Positions 9,079 through 16,156 of a stretch of 19,426 nucleotides of DNA are shown one piece after another. The DNA is taken from the NCBI GenBank assembly GCA_944393305.1, contig CALXZS010000006.1, forward strand, positions 1-19,426, written 5' to 3'. The translations under genes were made by a program, and so were the position numbers. Position 1 is the stretch's first letter. Each line of letters begins with the position of its first letter. The notes under the pieces are model-generated. The model was not told the DNA's origin and made no database searches. It saw only the letters and a program-made list of their open reading frames with translations. Source of the DNA: an uncultured Clostridia bacterium. Its GTDB lineage: Bacteria > Bacillota > Clostridia > TANB77 > CAG-508.

Positions 9079-10893
9079 ATGACACACTTAGGATATTTTA
9101 TAGCACTTGGAATTACTGTTTTTGCAGAATTAATAATTTTCTATTATATAAGGAAGCGTGGTAGCAAGCGAAATCCGCTTGTTACTGCCTTCGAGTTAAC
9201 TATGACTTGTATGATGTTATGGTGTATTGGATTGATGATTCAAATATTAGTAATTAATTTTATATCACCTTCTTTAGCTATGTATGTTGATTACTTTATT
9301 TATCTGCCAGTTATACTTACACCTGTTGCATTATTTTTTATTGCATATATCTTTAAGAATAAAGAATTTAAGTTTCATAAATGGTTTTTATTATTGTTTA
9401 TAATACCTATTTTAACAATGCTTGTTCTATGGACAAATGATTTTCATCATTTATTTTATGAAGATTATTCTGTTAATACAAGTGAAACTATATTTGGACC
9501 TTATTTCTATGTACATTCAATTTATACATATGGATTATTTGCAATAGATATTATATTGTTATTAATAACTTCGATTAAAAATTCTTCGTTTTTCTCGAAG
9601 CAGTCACTTCTTATTATAATTGGTACTTTATTTCCTTTAATTGTAAATATTTTAGGAATGACTGTAATGGATACTAATATATATGTAACTCCAATATTCT
9701 TTATAATAACAATATTATTTTTTGGAGTTGCAATACTTAGATATAATTTTTTAAATATTGCACCTATTGCTTTGAAAAGAGTTGTAGATCAAATGTCTGA
9801 TGCGTATTTGGTATTAAATCAAGATTATGCAGTTTCAGATTGTAATAAACCATTTGAAAAAATTTTTAAAGTAAAGAAAAGTCAGTTGGTTGGATTGGAT
9901 TTTTCTGATTTGAATACTAATAAAAAAATTTTTACAAACACCAAAAAGTTTAAAAAATATATGACAGAAGCTCAAAAGTCCGATAAAATATTTAGAGTTG
10001 AAGCAAATTTAACTAATGTAAATAAATATTTTAATATAGAAATAAGTGGTATTTATGAAGATGGACAATGTATTGGTATTTTAATTTTATTTAAAGATAT
10101 AACTCAGCATATTATAGACATGCATACTCTTGAACAGAACCAGAATACTTTAATAGAGAGAGAGCGTCTTGCGTCTCTTGGACAGATGATTGGTGGTATT
10201 GCACATAATTTAAAAACACCTATAATGTCTATTTCTGGAGCTGCTGATGGACTAGAAGATTTAATTACAGAATATGATAAATCCATAGATGATCCAGAAG
10301 TTACAAAAGAAGACCATCATGCTATTGCGAAAGATATGAGTTCTTGGATTGCTAAAATTAGAACTTATGATTCTTATATGTCTGATGTTATTACTGCTGT
10401 AAAAGGTCAAGCAGTTAACATGAATGATGATAAGCCAATACTATTTACAATAAAAGAATTATTAAATAGAGTTTCTATTTTAATGAAACATGAGTTAAAA
10501 AATGCATTAGTTACTATGAATATAGATTATAAAACTGATTCTTCAATTACTATTTTAGGTAATATTAATAGTTTGGTTCAGGTTATAAATAATCTTATTT
10601 CAAATGCAATACAAGCATATAACGGAGAACCTAATAAAACTATTGATTTAGTAATTGATAAGAAAAATAATAATATAATTATTTCTGTTATAGATTATGG
10701 TATGGGTATACCAGAGGAGGTACAGGAAAAATTATTTAATCAAATGATAACTACAAAAGGTAAAAATGGAACAGGTTTGGGACTATTTATGTCATACTCT
10801 ACTATAAAAGGACAGTTTAAAGGTGACATGAATTTCACATCTAAAGTGGGCAAAGGTACTACTTTTAATATTATCTTACCACAAAACCAATAA
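9079..10893 (+). CDS. Seven-helix membrane sensor histidine kinase with PAS domain
   Basis: A 604-residue sensor kinase. Seven hydrophobic helices lie at about 4-24, 34-58, 66-92, 102-119, 144-166, 174-196 and 202-221, the arrangement of the 7TM N-terminal domain of histidine kinases. A PAS-like domain follows (about 236-345), then the dimerisation and phosphoacceptor domain with H376 in AHNLKTP, then the ATPase domain: N box N509, G1 box D539-x-G-x-G, G2 box GTGLGLF 564-570. The H-box HNLKTP differs from the usual HExxxP. The ribosome binding site GAGGAGG (9067-9073) overlaps the NRPS stop codon and the gap is 10 nt, so it is very likely co-transcribed with the NRPS. Its partner is the next gene. 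The ligand is unknown; sensing the NRPS product is a hypothesis from position only. Confidence 0.94.
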   Translation: MTHLGYFIALGITVFAELIIFYYIRKRGSKRNPLVTAFELTMTCMMLWCIGLMIQILVINFISPSLAMYVDYFIYLPVILTPVALFFIAYIFKNKEFKFHKWFLLLFIIPILTMLVLWTNDFHHLFYEDYSVNTSETIFGPYFYVHSIYTYGLFAIDIILLLITSIKNSSFFSKQSLLIIIGTLFPLIVNILGMTVMDTNIYVTPIFFIITILFFGVAILRYNFLNIAPIALKRVVDQMSDAYLVLNQDYAVSDCNKPFEKIFKVKKSQLVGLDFSDLNTNKKIFTNTKKFKKYMTEAQKSDKIFRVEANLTNVNKYFNIEISGIYEDGQCIGILILFKDITQHIIDMHTLEQNQNTLIERERLASLGQMIGGIAHNLKTPIMSISGAADGLEDLITEYDKSIDDPEVTKEDHHAIAKDMSSWIAKIRTYDSYMSDVITAVKGQAVNMNDDKPILFTIKELLNRVSILMKHELKNALVTMNIDYKTDSSITILGNINSLVQVINNLISNAIQAYNGEPNKTIDLVIDKKNNNIIISVIDYGMGIPEEVQEKLFNQMITTKGKNGTGLGLFMSYSTIKGQFKGDMNFTSKVGKGTTFNIILPQNQ

Positions 10894-10914
10894 TTATTTT
10901 GAATGGAGGTACTT

Positions 10915-11967
10915 ATGAGAAAATACGTTCAGGAGGTTGTTTCATCTCCTTATAAAATTATGGCAGTTGATGATGATCCAGGAATATTAGATTCTTTAAC
11001 TGTTGTTTTAAAAAGAAATGGTTATTCTTTAGTTACATTTACTAATCCTTTGGATGCTTTAAATGAATTAAAAACTAATCATTATGATTTACTTTTACTA
11101 GATTTTATAATGTCTCCTCTTCATGGAGATCAAGTGGTTGCTGAAATAAGAAAGTTTGATAAAGATTTATATATTTTATTACTTACTGGTCATAAAGATT
11201 TAGCTCCACCACTTGATACAATTAAGCAATTAGATATTCAAGGTTATTGTGAAAAAAGTGATAATTTTGACCAACTTTTGCTATTAATTGAATCTGGTTT
11301 AAAAGCAATTGAACAAAGAAAAACTATAAGTGATATGAATGAAGAACTTGAAAGTACAAATGAAAAATTGAAAAAAGCTTATTTAGATATTGTTCAATCT
11401 TTAAGAGCTACTGTTGAAGCTAAAGATTCATATACTAGAGGTCATTCTGATAGAGTTTCAGCTTATTCAGTATTACTAGGTAAATATTTAAAAGTTAGCG
11501 ATGATGAACTTGAAATATTACGAATTGGCGGTCTTTTCCATGATGTTGGTAAAATTGGTATACCTGATACTATTTTATTGAAGAATGGAAAATTAACTGA
11601 TGAAGAGTATGCTGAAATTAAGAAACACCCTCAAATTGGTGTAGATATATTAGGTGATTCTGATATGTTTAAGAATATTATTCCTTTTGTAAAATATCAT
11701 CATGAAAGATATGATGGAAAGGGATATCCAGAAGGTTTATCTGGTGAAAATATTCCATACATTGCAAGAATTGCAGCTGTGGCTGATTCTTTTGACGCAA
11801 TGTCTTCAAGAAGGGTTTATAGGGATAGTCTTCCAATTGAAGTTGTTAAAGAAGAAATTATAAAGAACTTAGGAACACAATTCGACCCTGAAATAGGCTC
11901 GGTATTCTTAGATATTATAGATAATCATTATGATGAAATACAGGAAATTAAAGACAAGTATAAATAG
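10915..11967 (+). CDS. Response regulator, REC-HD-GYP cyclic-di-GMP phosphodiesterase
   Basis: A 350-residue two-domain regulator. The receiver domain (about 13-130) has the acidic run DDD near its start, phosphoacceptor D63, T91 and K114. A short coiled-coil-like linker (about 137-158) leads to an HD-GYP domain with GHSDRV, the HD pair H209-D210 in HDVGKIGIPD, HHERYDGKGYP (H263, G270-Y271-P272) and VADSFDAMSS. All metal-binding and signature residues are present, so hydrolysis of cyclic-di-GMP is expected, switched by phosphorylation. Start: ATG 10915 has GGAGG (10905-10909) 5 nt upstream, while ATG 10903 has no site. It follows the kinase by 21 nt and ends in a terminator. It has no DNA-binding domain, so output would go through cyclic-di-GMP and not directly through NRPS transcription. 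Confidence 0.95.
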   Translation: MRKYVQEVVSSPYKIMAVDDDPGILDSLTVVLKRNGYSLVTFTNPLDALNELKTNHYDLLLLDFIMSPLHGDQVVAEIRKFDKDLYILLLTGHKDLAPPLDTIKQLDIQGYCEKSDNFDQLLLLIESGLKAIEQRKTISDMNEELESTNEKLKKAYLDIVQSLRATVEAKDSYTRGHSDRVSAYSVLLGKYLKVSDDELEILRIGGLFHDVGKIGIPDTILLKNGKLTDEEYAEIKKHPQIGVDILGDSDMFKNIIPFVKYHHERYDGKGYPEGLSGENIPYIARIAAVADSFDAMSSRRVYRDSLPIEVVKEEIIKNLGTQFDPEIGSVFLDIIDNHYDEIQEIKDKYK

Positions 11968-11992
11968 GAGCATGAAAATGCTTCTATTTTTT
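11967..11992 (+). terminator. Rho-independent terminator of the NRPS-kinase-regulator operon
   Basis: GGAGCAT (11967-11973), loop GAAA, then ATGCTTC (11978-11984) pair over 7 bp with one G-T, followed by TATTTTTT. It begins at the last base of the regulator stop codon. Confidence 0.8.
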
Positions 11993-12021
11993 GTCCATTT
12001 TTTTCCTACTTTCTCTAATGT

Positions 12022-12050
12022 TTGACTTTTTGGCTAGGTTGTGATATAAT
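12022..12050 (+). promoter_or_regulatory. Strong promoter of the 92-codon gene
   Basis: TTGACT (12022-12027), a 17-nt spacer, TATAAT (12045-12050), and a TG one base before the -10 box (extended -10). Eleven of twelve hexamer bases match consensus. The start site would be near 12057, 35 nt before the start codon. The gene is therefore a separate unit, not part of the NRPS operon that ends 30 nt earlier. Confidence 0.85.
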
Positions 12051-12091
12051 TAATAGTGCACAAAAAAACTTATTTTTGGAGGAATGCATTA

Positions 12092-12370
12092 ATGAAGGCA
12101 ACTTGTGTAAAAGATGACCTTTTTAAGGTCATCGAGCCTTATCGGTACGTAAAGTACCTTGGGGCTGGGATTGGTCCTTTTTTGCAGGATCATCTCATCC
12201 TGGGAAACTACTACCAGGTGCTGGGCGAAACCTTTAACAATGGTTTTCATTGTTACAAGGTTATAGTTCCTGGTAGAAAGCCCAAGGAGGTGGACGTCCC
12301 TCAGGCATGGTTCGGACACCCCAAGAATGTCCAGCTCTTTGAAAACTCGATAGACTATGTAGAGTTATAA
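12092..12370 (+). CDS. Unrecognised 92-residue protein of atypical base composition
   Basis: A small acidic-to-neutral protein I do not recognise. ATG 12092 has GGAGGA (12078-12083) 8 nt upstream; a longer reading from 12056 would start before the predicted transcript. The middle (about residues 37-70), with GNYYQVLGE, CYKVIVPG and a later WFG, has the alternating hydrophobic pattern of small SH3-like beta proteins found in phage and mobile DNA; this is a weak impression. There is no signal peptide, membrane segment or clear catalytic motif. Composition stands out: 112 of 240 bases in 12121-12360 are G or C (47%), and 49 of 92 codons end in G or C, while a sampled line of the NRPS is 20% G+C. 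The good ribosome site and third-position bias favour a translated gene. Several hairpins run through it. Recent acquisition is likely. Confidence 0.75.
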   Translation: MKATCVKDDLFKVIEPYRYVKYLGAGIGPFLQDHLILGNYYQVLGETFNNGFHCYKVIVPGRKPKEVDVPQAWFGHPKNVQLFENSIDYVEL

Positions 12371-12396
12371 TAGAAGCTGGATTTTACAACCTCAAA

Positions 12397-12426
12397 ACCC
12401 CCGGCCTTCCGGGGGTATTCTTTTTT
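12397..12426 (+). terminator. G+C-rich terminator between convergent genes
   Basis: ACCCCCGG (12397-12404), loop CCTT, CCGGGGGT (12409-12416): 8 perfect base pairs, then TATTC and six T (12421-12426). On the minus strand the hairpin is followed by TTTT, so it may also end the ABC-F operon, whose stop codon is at 12425. Confidence 0.88.
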
Positions 12427-14005
12427 ATTCAATTCCTAAATATTCATTGTAAGTTTGTTCTTTGTCTATAAATCCATCTTTTCTTATATCAAATATTCTG
12501 TTTGCAACTGTTTGCATTAATTGATGGTCATGTGATGTAAATATCATATTTCCTTTAAATCTTTTCATACCTTCATTTAGTGATGTTATTGCTTCCATAT
12601 CTAAGTGGTTAGTTGGTTCATCAAATATTAAGAAATTAGCTCCTGAAAGCATTACTTTAGAAAGTACACATCTTACCTTCTCTCCTCCAGATAATACATT
12701 TACTGGCTTTAATGCTTCTTCCCCTGAAAATAACATTCTTCCCAAAAAGCTTCTTACATATGTTTCGTCTGGGTCTTTTGAGTATTTTCTAAGCCAATCT
12801 GTAATACTTTCATTTGATGTAAATAAATAATTATTGTCTTTTGGGAAATAACTATTTGTAATTGTAGTACCCCATTTTATTTCGCCTTCATCTGGCTCTA
12901 ATTCACCTGCTAAAATTTGAAATAGTACAGTTATAGCATTTTCATTTTCTGCTAATACTGCTATTTTATCTTTATCTTTTACTTTAAAAGATATATTATC
13001 TAATATCTTTTCTCCATTTACAGTTTTAGATAGATTTTTAACCTCTAATATTTCATTTCCTGGTTCTCTATCTGGTTTAAAGTCTACATATGGATATTTT
13101 CTATTAGATGGCCTAATTTCATCTAATTGTATTTTTTCTAGTGATTTCTTTCTTGATGTTGCTTGCTTAGATTTTGAAGCATTTGCACTAAATCTTGCAA
13201 TAAATTCTTGTAGTTCTTTTATTTTTTCTTCTTTCTTTTTGTTTTGTTCACGCATTTGTTTTTGTATTAATTGGCTTGATTCATACCAGAAATCATAATT
13301 ACCTGGATATACCTTGATTTCCCCATAATCCACATCACAAATGTGTGTACATACTTTATTTAAGAAATATCTATCATGTGATACTACAATAACTGTGTTT
13401 TCAAAATTAATCAAAAATTCTTCAAGCCATGAAATAGTTTTTAAGTCCAAGTCATTTGTTGGCTCGTCCAATAGCAAAATATCTGGATTTCCAAAAAGTG
13501 CTTGAGCAAGTAATACTTTTACTTTTTCTTTTGCTTCTATTTCACTCATCATTTTATAATGTTTTTCTGGTGAAATTCCTAAATCATTTAATAATTGTTC
13601 TGCGTCTGATTCTGCATTCCAACCATCTAATTCTGCAAATCTTTCTTCTAGTTTTGCAGCTTTCATTCCATCTTCTTCTGAAAAATCTGGTTTTGCATAA
13701 ATTTCATCTTTTTCAGTTTTTATTTGATATAACTCTTTATTTCCCATTATAACAGTATCTAATACTGTGTATTCTTCAAAAGCAAAGTGGTTTTGGTTAA
13801 GTACAGATATTCTTTCTGATTTATCTTTTGAAACATCACCTTTGCTTGGTTCTAATTCTCCTGATAAAACTTTTAGAAAAGTAGATTTTCCTGTTCCATT
13901 TGCTCCTATAATTCCATAACAACATCCTTTGTTAAACTTTATATTTACATCTTCATATAAAGCTCTTTTTCCAAACCTTACTGTCACATTATTTGCGGCT
14001 AACAT
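12425..14005 (-). CDS. ykpA: ABC-F ATPase, YkpA/YbiT type
   Basis: A 526-residue soluble twin-ATPase protein of the ribosome-associated ABC-F class. The first ATPase has P-loop GANGTGKS (34-41), a non-canonical signature MSEIEAKEK (153-161) and Walker B ILLLDEPTNDLD (176-187). A charged linker (about 236-300) contains ARFSANASK, QATSR and KK, typical of YbiT/YkpA. The second ATPase has signature LSGGEK (439-443 region) and Walker B FDEPTNHLD (461-469), but its P-loop region (352-360, AENENAITV) lacks the Gly and Lys. Start ATG 14005 has GGAGG 5 nt upstream inside the CorA gene, with 17 nt of overlap that implies translational coupling. The symbol rests on family resemblance. It is probably a housekeeping translation factor and I see no reason to call it antibiotic resistance. 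Confidence 0.92.
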   Translation of the reverse strand: MLAANNVTVRFGKRALYEDVNIKFNKGCCYGIIGANGTGKSTFLKVLSGELEPSKGDVSKDKSERISVLNQNHFAFEEYTVLDTVIMGNKELYQIKTEKDEIYAKPDFSEEDGMKAAKLEERFAELDGWNAESDAEQLLNDLGISPEKHYKMMSEIEAKEKVKVLLAQALFGNPDILLLDEPTNDLDLKTISWLEEFLINFENTVIVVSHDRYFLNKVCTHICDVDYGEIKVYPGNYDFWYESSQLIQKQMREQNKKKEEKIKELQEFIARFSANASKSKQATSRKKSLEKIQLDEIRPSNRKYPYVDFKPDREPGNEILEVKNLSKTVNGEKILDNISFKVKDKDKIAVLAENENAITVLFQILAGELEPDEGEIKWGTTITNSYFPKDNNYLFTSNESITDWLRKYSKDPDETYVRSFLGRMLFSGEEALKPVNVLSGGEKVRCVLSKVMLSGANFLIFDEPTNHLDMEAITSLNEGMKRFKGNMIFTSHDHQLMQTVANRIFDIRKDGFIDKEQTYNEYLGIE

Positions 14006-14960
14006 TTTTACCTCCTAATAAACCTTTTTTATTTAATAATATAATTGTTACAGCTGTAACAATAACTGCAATTGCACATAATACCCAGAAACCATATTTC
14101 GTAATTTCAAAAGGCACTTCTACATTCATTCCCCATAATGACGCAATTAATGTAGGAATTGAAATAATTATTGTAATTGATGTAAGCAATTTCATAGTTT
14201 CATTTAAGTTGTTTGATATCACTGATGAATATGCGTCCATTGAACTATTTAAGACATCTGTGTAAATTTTACTCATTTCAATTGCCTGTTTATTTTCTAT
14301 TATTGCATCTTCTAATATATCTTCATCATCTTCGTATAATTTTATATTTTTAATTTTTACTGTTCTTTCCATAACTGCTTCATTTGCCCTTAGTGATGTA
14401 GTAATATATACAAGTGATTTTTCCAAATCCAATAATTTTAATATTTCTTCATTATTCATTGATTTCTTTAATGTATATTCTGCCAATTCTGTTTCTTTAT
14501 TTATTAATTTTAAAGATGTTAGATAATTTGATGATGTTCTATACATAACTTGAAGTATAAATCTGCTTTTTTTATATGTAGCAAATCCTTTTACTTTTCC
14601 TAAAGCAAAATCCTCTATCAATTCTAATTCTTTTAATGATACAGTTATTACAAAATCATCTCTTACAACTATAATTCCAATAGGCATTGTTGTATAAATT
14701 TCTCTTTCTTGCTCTTTCTCTTTTATTGGAACGTCTATAATAAATAATACTGTATCATCATCTTCTTCATAATCTATTCTGGCTTTTTCTTCATAGTCTA
14801 GTGAATATCTTATAAAATCTTCTTGTATTGTCAGTTCAGAACAAATAAATTTTATTTCTTCCTCGGTCGGGTTTGTCATATTAATCCAGCATCCTTTTTT
14901 TATTTCATGCACTTCTTCCATTATGTTTGTATCTATATCTGTATTATATACTTTTATCAT
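13989..14960 (-). CDS. corA: CorA-family magnesium transporter
   Basis: A 323-residue protein with the CorA layout: a long acidic cytoplasmic N-terminal domain, then two C-terminal membrane helices (about 258-276 and 289-309). The GMN selectivity motif is at 277-279, at the end of the first helix, preceded by Trp where Tyr or Phe is usual, and followed by VEVPF. It is expected to form a membrane pentamer that imports Mg2+ or other divalent cations. The ribosome binding site AAGGGGG lies 7 nt before the start codon. The DUF2974 gene is 24 nt upstream and the ABC-F gene overlaps its 3' end, so all three are probably one operon. The 24-nt gap leaves no room for a Mg2+ riboswitch directly upstream. 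Confidence 0.93.
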   Translation of the reverse strand: MIKVYNTDIDTNIMEEVHEIKKGCWINMTNPTEEEIKFICSELTIQEDFIRYSLDYEEKARIDYEEDDDTVLFIIDVPIKEKEQEREIYTTMPIGIIVVRDDFVITVSLKELELIEDFALGKVKGFATYKKSRFILQVMYRTSSNYLTSLKLINKETELAEYTLKKSMNNEEILKLLDLEKSLVYITTSLRANEAVMERTVKIKNIKLYEDDEDILEDAIIENKQAIEMSKIYTDVLNSSMDAYSSVISNNLNETMKLLTSITIIISIPTLIASLWGMNVEVPFEITKYGFWVLCAIAVIVTAVTIILLNKKGLLGGKNVSRK

Positions 14961-14984
14961 AATATGACCCCCTTCTTTTTATTT

Positions 14985-16058
14985 TTATATTATTTTTTCT
15001 TTTATACTATCTTTAGCAGAACCTATAAAAGCAAATATCATTTTTCCTATTATTTTCTTTTCTTCTTCATCTATATTTTTATATGTTTTTAGTATTATTC
15101 CTATATTTTTCGTCCAAGCAGAAGTAAATTCTTTAAATGTTTTTGCTTTTGTAGTTGTTACTACTTCATACATAATATTTATAAAGTTTCCTCTTTGCTC
15201 TGGTGTAGTATTTTTTAGCCAGTTTCTTACTGTTTCATTTATTATTTCACTTCCATTTGTTACTTCACTGGATTTAATAAATTCTTTTCCACATACTTGC
15301 CAAGAATAAATATCATGTTGCATTATACCTCTTTGTGTACTTTTTACTATTTTATACTTTTCTTCATGCTCTAAAAGCCTTCCTATTATTGATGATTGTG
15401 GAATATATGTGTATATCTTATTTAATATTTCTTTATATTCATCTTTTTCAATTATAGTTTTATCAAATCCTGGACCATCGTGGTTTGTTACATCTATTAT
15501 TCTACTTTGCACCGTTTTAGGACAAAATACCGCTGAATAAACTGCAATATTTCCTCCTTTTGAATGTCCTCCTACATGTATTTTACTTATATATTTTTTT
15601 GATACCTTTTTAATATACTTTAGCCCTTCTAATTGAGACGGAATGTGCGTCATAAAACTAAGATTAAAATCTTCCTTCCAACCAACTAGAGTATTATCTG
15701 TTCCACCATATGATATATACATTTCATTTTTATTCAAATGAATAGTTATGGCTACAAATTGTTTTTCTTCGGTATCATTTCTTGTAAAATAATAGTCAGT
15801 TACGACAAGATTTTTAAATCTATTGCTATTCCCTACTTTTTGAATAAGTGTTTTATCTTCTTTTAAATTAAATTCATCAAGACTAACACTTTTCATCTTC
15901 CTTGCAATAGACTTAAATGTTTCTTTTTCGTTCATATCTATTTTTTCAAATGGTAAATAAGATAATCTTGATAAAATTAAATTATCCACCTCATTGAATT
16001 TTGAATTTGTAAAGGTTAAATCCCCTCTCCACTCTAAATAGTCGATTATATTAGGCAT
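14985..16058 (-). CDS. DUF2974 lipase-fold alpha/beta hydrolase
   Basis: A 357-residue predicted serine hydrolase of the DUF2974 family. The nucleophile elbow GHSKGG is at 164-169 with Ser166 preceded by HVG, as in class-3-lipase-like folds. YGGTDNTLVGWKEDF (117-131) is the conserved upstream loop, and NHDGPGF (192-198) is another family hallmark. There is no signal peptide or membrane helix, so it is probably cytoplasmic. The substrate is unknown. The start has AAGGAGG 5-6 nt upstream. It is the first gene behind a strong promoter (16091-16119) and leads CorA and ABC-F. Action as a stand-alone thioesterase for the NRPS was considered but has no support beyond proximity. Confidence 0.88.
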   Translation of the reverse strand: MPNIIDYLEWRGDLTFTNSKFNEVDNLILSRLSYLPFEKIDMNEKETFKSIARKMKSVSLDEFNLKEDKTLIQKVGNSNRFKNLVVTDYYFTRNDTEEKQFVAITIHLNKNEMYISYGGTDNTLVGWKEDFNLSFMTHIPSQLEGLKYIKKVSKKYISKIHVGGHSKGGNIAVYSAVFCPKTVQSRIIDVTNHDGPGFDKTIIEKDEYKEILNKIYTYIPQSSIIGRLLEHEEKYKIVKSTQRGIMQHDIYSWQVCGKEFIKSSEVTNGSEIINETVRNWLKNTTPEQRGNFINIMYEVVTTTKAKTFKEFTSAWTKNIGIILKTYKNIDEEEKKIIGKMIFAFIGSAKDSIKEKII

Positions 16059-16090
16059 AATAACCTCCTTAATTATTCTCCATAGTTTCT

Positions 16091-16119
16091 ATTATATCAA
16101 ATAAAAAGCTATATATCAA
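16091..16119 (-). promoter_or_regulatory. Promoter of the DUF2974-CorA-ABC-F operon
   Basis: On the minus strand TTGATA (16119 to 16114), a 17-nt spacer, and TATAAT (16096 to 16091), with TGA directly before the -10 box (extended -10). Eleven of twelve hexamer bases match. The 19-nt repeat at 16131-16149 sits 11 nt further upstream. Confidence 0.8.
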
Positions 16120-16130
16120 CATAATTTTTA

Positions 16131-16149
16131 ATTTGGGACGGTCCTTTTT
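16131..16149 (-). repeat. 19-nt repeat AAAAAGGACCGTCCCAAAT, copy 2
   Basis: The exact reverse complement of 1760-1778. It lies between the stop codon of the DUF2207-like gene and the promoter of the DUF2974 operon, oriented like copy 1 relative to the downstream promoter. The central palindrome is only 4 bp per arm, too weak for a terminator. Confidence 0.6.
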
Positions 16150-16156
16150 CAAAAAT

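Noticed and set aside
12089..12319. Minus-strand 76-codon open frame opposite the G+C-rich gene
   Set aside because: No ribosome site or promoter on that strand, while the plus strand has both.
12057..12426. A housekeeping structured RNA (RNase P RNA or tmRNA) of about 370 nt
   Set aside because: None of the conserved RNase P or tmRNA sequence blocks are present, and a well-spaced ribosome site leads a fully open 92-codon frame with third-position G+C bias.
12425..14005. ABC-F as self-resistance for the NRPS product
   Set aside because: The linker and motifs fit the housekeeping YkpA/YbiT group, it is transcribed on the other strand with CorA, and a dipeptide aldehyde is not expected to target the ribosome.
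14961..14984. Possible Mg2+ riboswitch before corA
   Set aside because: Only 24 nt separate corA from the gene before it, and no M-box-like leader is present at the operon promoter.
14985..16058. DUF2974 protein as a discrete thioesterase of the NRPS
   Set aside because: The NRPS already ends in a complete reductase, and DUF2974 proteins occur widely without NRPS genes.
1760..16149. Inverted 19-nt copies as the ends of a composite transposon
   Set aside because: No transposase or integrase between or beside them, no target duplication visible, and the enclosed genes include ordinary chromosomal families such as CorA and ABC-F.
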